This document shows positions 21,208 to 23,689 of a stretch of DNA of 23,689 nucleotides, piece after piece (positions within the stretch are counted from its first letter, which is position 1; each line of letters starts with the position of its first letter). Position numbers and translations under genes: made by a program. Origin of the DNA: Thermoplasmata archaeon (GTDB lineage: Archaea; Thermoplasmatota; Thermoplasmata; Lutacidiplasmatales; UBA184). The notes beneath the pieces were generated by a model. That model did not search any database, was not told the origin of the DNA, and saw only the letters and a list, made by a program, of their open reading frames with translations. Location: contig JAKATE010000012.1 in assembly GCA_021828085.1 (NCBI GenBank), positions 1-23,689 of the forward strand. Direction: 5' to 3'.

Positions 21208-22176
21208 TCAACGTCGGCTGGCGACGGCGAAAGGCTCCCCGGTGAGGCGCTCGAAGACCGTGGTGTAGAGATGGGAGACCTGGGTCACGAGCTCCGGGGG
21301 CAGTGGGGGGATGGGAGGCTCGGGGGAGTGCCGGGCCCGCGCGGAGGAGAGCTCGTCGAAGTAGCCGCTCTGCCGGTAGTGCTGCCGGACGAACTCCTTG
21401 GAGAAGTCCTTGAACTCGCCGCGCTGATAGGCTTCGGAGTCCCAGAAACGGTCCTCGTCGGCGGTCCCGAAGGTGTCCAGCACCATGAGCTTGCCCTCCT
21501 CGTCGAAGCCGAACTCCTTCTTCCCGTCGACATGCAGGAGGCCCCGGGGCGTGATCTCGCGCTGGAGCGCCTCGTCGATACGCAGGATGATCTCCCGGAC
21601 CTCCTGGAGGTCGGTGGTGGAGAGTCCTCCCACCTGGGTCGCCTCGGCCGGGGGGAGCAGGCGGTCGACCTTCTCGAGCTTGGTTGTGGCCTCGAAGAGA
21701 GGCTCCGGGAGCTTCTCCCCGTATCGGACGGGGTGGCCTTCGGGAAGGCCGAGATCGCGCGCCCGGACCTTCCCGGATCGGACCCGGTCCCACAGCCCAC
21801 CGGCGACATAGTAGCGAACGACGAACTCGAGGGGGATGAACCGGCGGCGGGGGCGCTCCGCCGCCAGCCTCGGGTGCTCCACCACTTCCACCCGGCGCAC
21901 CCGCATCCGGTTCGGACCGGACAGACGCAGGAAGTGGTGGTTGACCCCGAGGCGGGAGCAGAGCTCGAACCAGTGCGCGGCGGTACGCGCGAGCGACTCG
22001 CCCTTGTGGGGGATGGCGTTGGGGATGTGCTTGTCGAAGACGCTGATGTCGTCGCTGAAGACGAACTCGAGCTCCCCCGGGGAGATCGACCAGACCTCCT
22101 TGACCTTCCCCCTTCGCACCAAGGTGGGTTCCGAAGGCCCAGCGCTAGGAGGGAGGGGGGACGGGGTCTCGACCAT
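21208..22176 (-). CDS. purC: Phosphoribosylaminoimidazole-succinocarboxamide synthase
   Basis: PurC joins aspartate to CAIR using ATP to form SAICAR, a middle step of purine synthesis; PurH in this same window completes the pathway. The 322-residue protein shows LVRRGKVKEVW (nucleotide-binding start), FVFSDDISVFD, EFVVRYYVAGGLWDR, PEPLFEATTKLEKVD, HVDGKKEFGFDEEGKLMVLD and DEDRFWDSEAYQRGEFKDFSKEF in the order expected for the family. It is longer than the 240-residue bacterial form, with about 18 extra residues at the N-terminus and a C-terminal extension (PPELVTQVSHLYTTVFERLTGEPF). ATG at 22176 has a TATA-like TTTGTAA 26 bases upstream. It lies downstream of the small ribbon-helix-helix gene on the same strand, but a hairpin separates them. 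Confidence 0.96.
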   Translation of the reverse strand: MVETPSPLPPSAGPSEPTLVRRGKVKEVWSISPGELEFVFSDDISVFDKHIPNAIPHKGESLARTAAHWFELCSRLGVNHHFLRLSGPNRMRVRRVEVVEHPRLAAERPRRRFIPLEFVVRYYVAGGLWDRVRSGKVRARDLGLPEGHPVRYGEKLPEPLFEATTKLEKVDRLLPPAEATQVGGLSTTDLQEVREIILRIDEALQREITPRGLLHVDGKKEFGFDEEGKLMVLDTFGTADEDRFWDSEAYQRGEFKDFSKEFVRQHYRQSGYFDELSSARARHSPEPPIPPLPPELVTQVSHLYTTVFERLTGEPFAVASRR

Positions 22177-22196
22177 GGCCCCCCGAAGCGCCGCGG

Positions 22197-22206
22197 CTTA
22201 CAAACC
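22197..22206 (-). promoter_or_regulatory. TATA-like box for purC (leaderless)
   Basis: GGTTTGTAAG on the minus strand is centred about 26 bases before the ATG at 22176, matching the spacing seen at radA and the polymerase D gene. The sequence itself is a weak TATA box. Confidence 0.4.
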
Positions 22207-22236
22207 TCGCGCCCTTTCGGGGACGACCCCGTCGTT

Positions 22237-22254
22237 GCCGCCAGGGCTGGCGGC
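22237..22254. terminator. Hairpin downstream of the ribbon-helix-helix gene
   Basis: GCCGCCAG-GG-CTGGCGGC is a perfect 8-bp stem with a very short loop, 16 bases past the stop of the small gene. A second small inverted repeat (ACGAC-CCC-GTCGT, 22223-22235) follows. Both lie before the purC promoter. Confidence 0.5.
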
Positions 22255-22269
22255 GGCCGAGGGAGCGGC

Positions 22270-22458
22270 TCAGCCCTTGAGGCCGAACGTCCGAAGGTGG
22301 CGCTCGAGCGCGAGCCGGGCCTCCTGGGAACGAGTCCGGTAGTTCTTGTTCGCCACTCGCTTGAGCAGTTCGTTCGCCTCGCGGGAGATCTTCACCTGGA
22401 GCAGAACGGTCAGGACCGCTGGGCGGGTGGCCGCTCGGACAGGCCGGGGGGGCTGCAT
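22270..22458 (-). CDS. Small ribbon-helix-helix DNA-binding protein
   Basis: This is a 62-residue basic protein. A strand TVLLQVKIS is followed by two helices (REANELLKRVANKNY and RSQEARLALERHLRTF), the pattern of the Arc/CopG ribbon-helix-helix fold, in which a dimer reads DNA with the strand. Such proteins are autoregulators, antitoxins or element-borne repressors. No toxin gene is adjacent, and both neighbours are clearly something else. The N-terminal 17 residues (MQPPRPVRAATRPAVLT) are extra; GTG further in, at the VKIS position, is an alternative start, but it would cut the strand. A TATA box 30 bases upstream supports ATG at 22458. Confidence 0.8.
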   Translation of the reverse strand: MQPPRPVRAATRPAVLTVLLQVKISREANELLKRVANKNYRTRSQEARLALERHLRTFGLKG

Positions 22459-22482
22459 GGGTCTCTGTACTTCATTTCAGGG

Positions 22483-22492
22483 TGTTTAAATG
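22483..22492 (-). promoter_or_regulatory. TATA box for the ribbon-helix-helix gene
   Basis: The minus strand reads CATTTAAACA, about 30 bases before the ATG at 22458, so the leader would be very short. TTTAAA is the same core as at ftsZ. Confidence 0.65.
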
Positions 22493-22639
22493 TTACGTTC
22501 CGATGCGAATCATTCCCCCGTACTGCGGACCATGCCGTCTCTCGGTCCTCCCCCCCGTGCCCTGCCTTGACCCAGTAAAGCCGACGGCGTACCTCCGCCC
22601 TCCACCCGGAAACCCCTCGGGTCGGCCCCTCTTCGAGGT

Positions 22640-22651
22640 TCCCTCGAGGGA
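22640..22651. promoter_or_regulatory. 12-bp perfect palindrome in the spacer before the protease gene
   Basis: TCCCTCGAGGGA has exact twofold symmetry and lies about 60 bases before the protease TATA-like box, in the 289-base gene-free spacer 22459-22747. It could be an operator or a small hairpin. Otherwise that spacer holds only the two promoters. Confidence 0.35.
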
Positions 22652-22708
22652 GAAAGGAGTTTCGGACCGGACTTCCTAGCCCCGGCAGCCCATGCCTGGG
22701 AGCGACAT

Positions 22709-22717
22709 GATTAAGTA
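22709..22717 (+). promoter_or_regulatory. TATA-like box for the protease gene
   Basis: GATTAAGTA would place transcription start near 22740. This favours the ATG at 22748 over the in-frame ATG at 22718. GTAATGGGCC occurs twice exactly 30 bases apart (22715-22724 and 22745-22754), around the predicted start site. Confidence 0.45.
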
Positions 22718-22747
22718 ATGGGCCCGAGTCCGCCGGAATGGTCCGTA

Positions 22748-23689
22748 ATGGGCCGTAATTCGTCTATGAGCGAGAGCAAGAGAACCTGGCGAACGAGCTT
22801 GGGAGTGGGGGTCGTCCTCGTGGCCCTCCTGGCTTCCGCGGTGGGTGTCATCGCCCTCACGGGAGCCGGGGGCCTGGGAGCGGCTACCACACCGGCGGTG
22901 CCCGGATTGTCGGCGGGGGCACCGCAGGCCCATGGGCCGCTGACCCAAGTGCAACCGGCCGCGAGTCCGACGGCGCCGAGCCTCAACGGATTCGCCGGCA
23001 CGATCAACGTGGTCTCTGACGCGAGCGCGCTGAACCTCGCCGCTCCACTGACGGTGACCGTCGTGATGAAGGCGTCGTCGGGGCTCAGCAGCTTCGTCTC
23101 GGACCTGAGCAACCCTGCCTCCCCGGAATACCGGGCCTTCGTCTCCGCGAGCCAGCTCGCGGCGTACGGACCGGGGGCGACCAACTACGCCGCCCTCGTG
23201 AACTACCTGTCGGGATTCGGCCTGAGCGTCACCCCGAGCTCCTCGCAGCTGTCGCTGTCGGTGACCGGCTCGGTGAGCGCCCTCGAGGCCGCCTTCCACA
23301 CCACCATCACGCTTGACCGGCTCGCGTATGTCTCTCAGGGCCAATGGATGCCCGAGTTCGGCAATGCGAGCGCTGTGAAGGGCTCCACCACCTACGGCCA
23401 GCCGTTCGTGGTGAACACGGGAAGCCTCTCCCTGCCGGCCAGCGTGGCCGGCGCGGTGAGCGCCATCGTCGGACTGGCCGGTGGCCAGGCCACCCCGATG
23501 GTCATGATGCCCACCGGGATGTCCCCGTCCACCTCGGCCCCCGCCGGGACCAACCCGTCGGCCTTCTCCCCTCAGCAGAACCAGCAGTACAATTTCTACA
23601 CGAGCGTGGACCAGGTCCAGAACATCAGCTACGGGAACTTCACCTGGACCGAGGGCAACCTCTTCAGCTTCGACTGCGAGTTCTACGGG
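22748..23689 (+). CDS. Pro-kumamolisin (S53) protease precursor, 3' end outside window
   Basis: The frame is open to the right edge (314 codons seen). A short basic start (SESKRTWRTS) and one hydrophobic segment (LGVGVVLVALLASAVGVIAL) form a signal peptide or anchor. A prodomain of the S53 family follows: LTVTVVMKASSGLSSFVSDLS, PASPEYRAFVSASQLAAYGP, LVNYLSGFGLSV and SVSALEAAFHTTI. This propeptide keeps sedolisin-type acid proteases inactive until secretion. The catalytic Glu/Asp/Ser motifs are not in the window, so the peptidase itself is inferred. After the prodomain comes a Pro/Ser/Gln-rich stretch, then sequons NIS and NFT. In-frame starts are ATG 22718, 22748 and 22766; the TATA position favours 22748, with 22766 as an alternative. 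Acidophilic Thermoplasmata commonly carry secreted S53 proteases. Confidence 0.85.
   Translation, partial: MGRNSSMSESKRTWRTSLGVGVVLVALLASAVGVIALTGAGGLGAATTPAVPGLSAGAPQAHGPLTQVQPAASPTAPSLNGFAGTINVVSDASALNLAAPLTVTVVMKASSGLSSFVSDLSNPASPEYRAFVSASQLAAYGPGATNYAALVNYLSGFGLSVTPSSSQLSLSVTGSVSALEAAFHTTITLDRLAYVSQGQWMPEFGNASAVKGSTTYGQPFVVNTGSLSLPASVAGAVSAIVGLAGGQATPMVMMPTGMSPSTSAPAGTNPSAFSPQQNQQYNFYTSVDQVQNISYGNFTWTEGNLFSFDCEFYG

Noticed and set aside
22482..22679. Small plus-strand frame of 65 codons before the protease
   Set aside because: It starts inside the TATA box of the ribbon-helix-helix gene and has no ribosome site or recognisable pattern.
22676..23344. Minus-strand frame of 222 codons
   Set aside because: It is antisense to the S53 prodomain and has no protein-like pattern.
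1..23689. CRISPR array, insertion sequence, rRNA or further tRNA genes
   Set aside because: I found no regularly spaced repeats, no transposase motifs and no other T-arm consensus on either strand.

Overview
The window is high-GC archaeal DNA, most likely from a member of the Thermoplasmatota (a lineage related to acid or soil Thermoplasmata). The evidence is the large subunit of archaeal DNA polymerase D, an intein-free RadA, an archaeal FtsZ, a sulfocyanin-like blue copper protein, an S53-type secreted protease precursor, a pilin-like surface protein, and TATA boxes that often lie only 26-31 bases before the start codon. The lineage call is inference. The coding density is high and no insertion sequence or CRISPR array is visible.

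Left part (1-5628): a DNA methyltransferase gene runs off the left edge on the minus strand. It starts just downstream of the 3' end of a tRNA-Arg(UCG) gene and uses codons unlike its neighbours, so it may be the edge of an integrated element. The PolD large subunit gene lies upstream of the tRNA on the same strand. Divergent from it is a gene for a multi-spanning membrane protein of unknown function.

Middle part (5711-15713, all plus strand): ftsZ is followed by a small gene that weakly resembles the RNase P subunit Pop5. Next comes a sequon-rich pilin-like surface protein. An apparent operon follows, encoding a two-subunit molybdenum hydroxylase of the isoquinoline oxidoreductase type and a SIS-domain sugar-phosphate protein. 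Last are purH (the final two steps of IMP synthesis) and an overlapping mutY (oxidative DNA damage repair).

Right part (15835-23689): an Lrp/AsnC regulator and a degenerate receiver protein form a minus-strand pair, with a histidine ammonia-lyase-like gene just upstream on the same strand. A sulfocyanin-like gene diverges from the lyase gene. Then come radA, an OsmC-family gene, purC and a small ribbon-helix-helix regulator, all on the minus strand. The start of a pro-kumamolisin (S53) protease precursor runs off the right edge.

Most of the window is core archaeal metabolism and information processing: replication (PolD), recombination (RadA), division (FtsZ), repair (MutY) and purine synthesis (PurH, PurC). 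I do not see a clear, self-contained novel system. The best leads are the methyltransferase/tRNA junction, the Lrp-receiver pair next to an unusual ammonia-lyase, the hairpin abutting the ribosome binding site of the molybdenum hydroxylase operon, and the mix of leaderless and Shine-Dalgarno starts.
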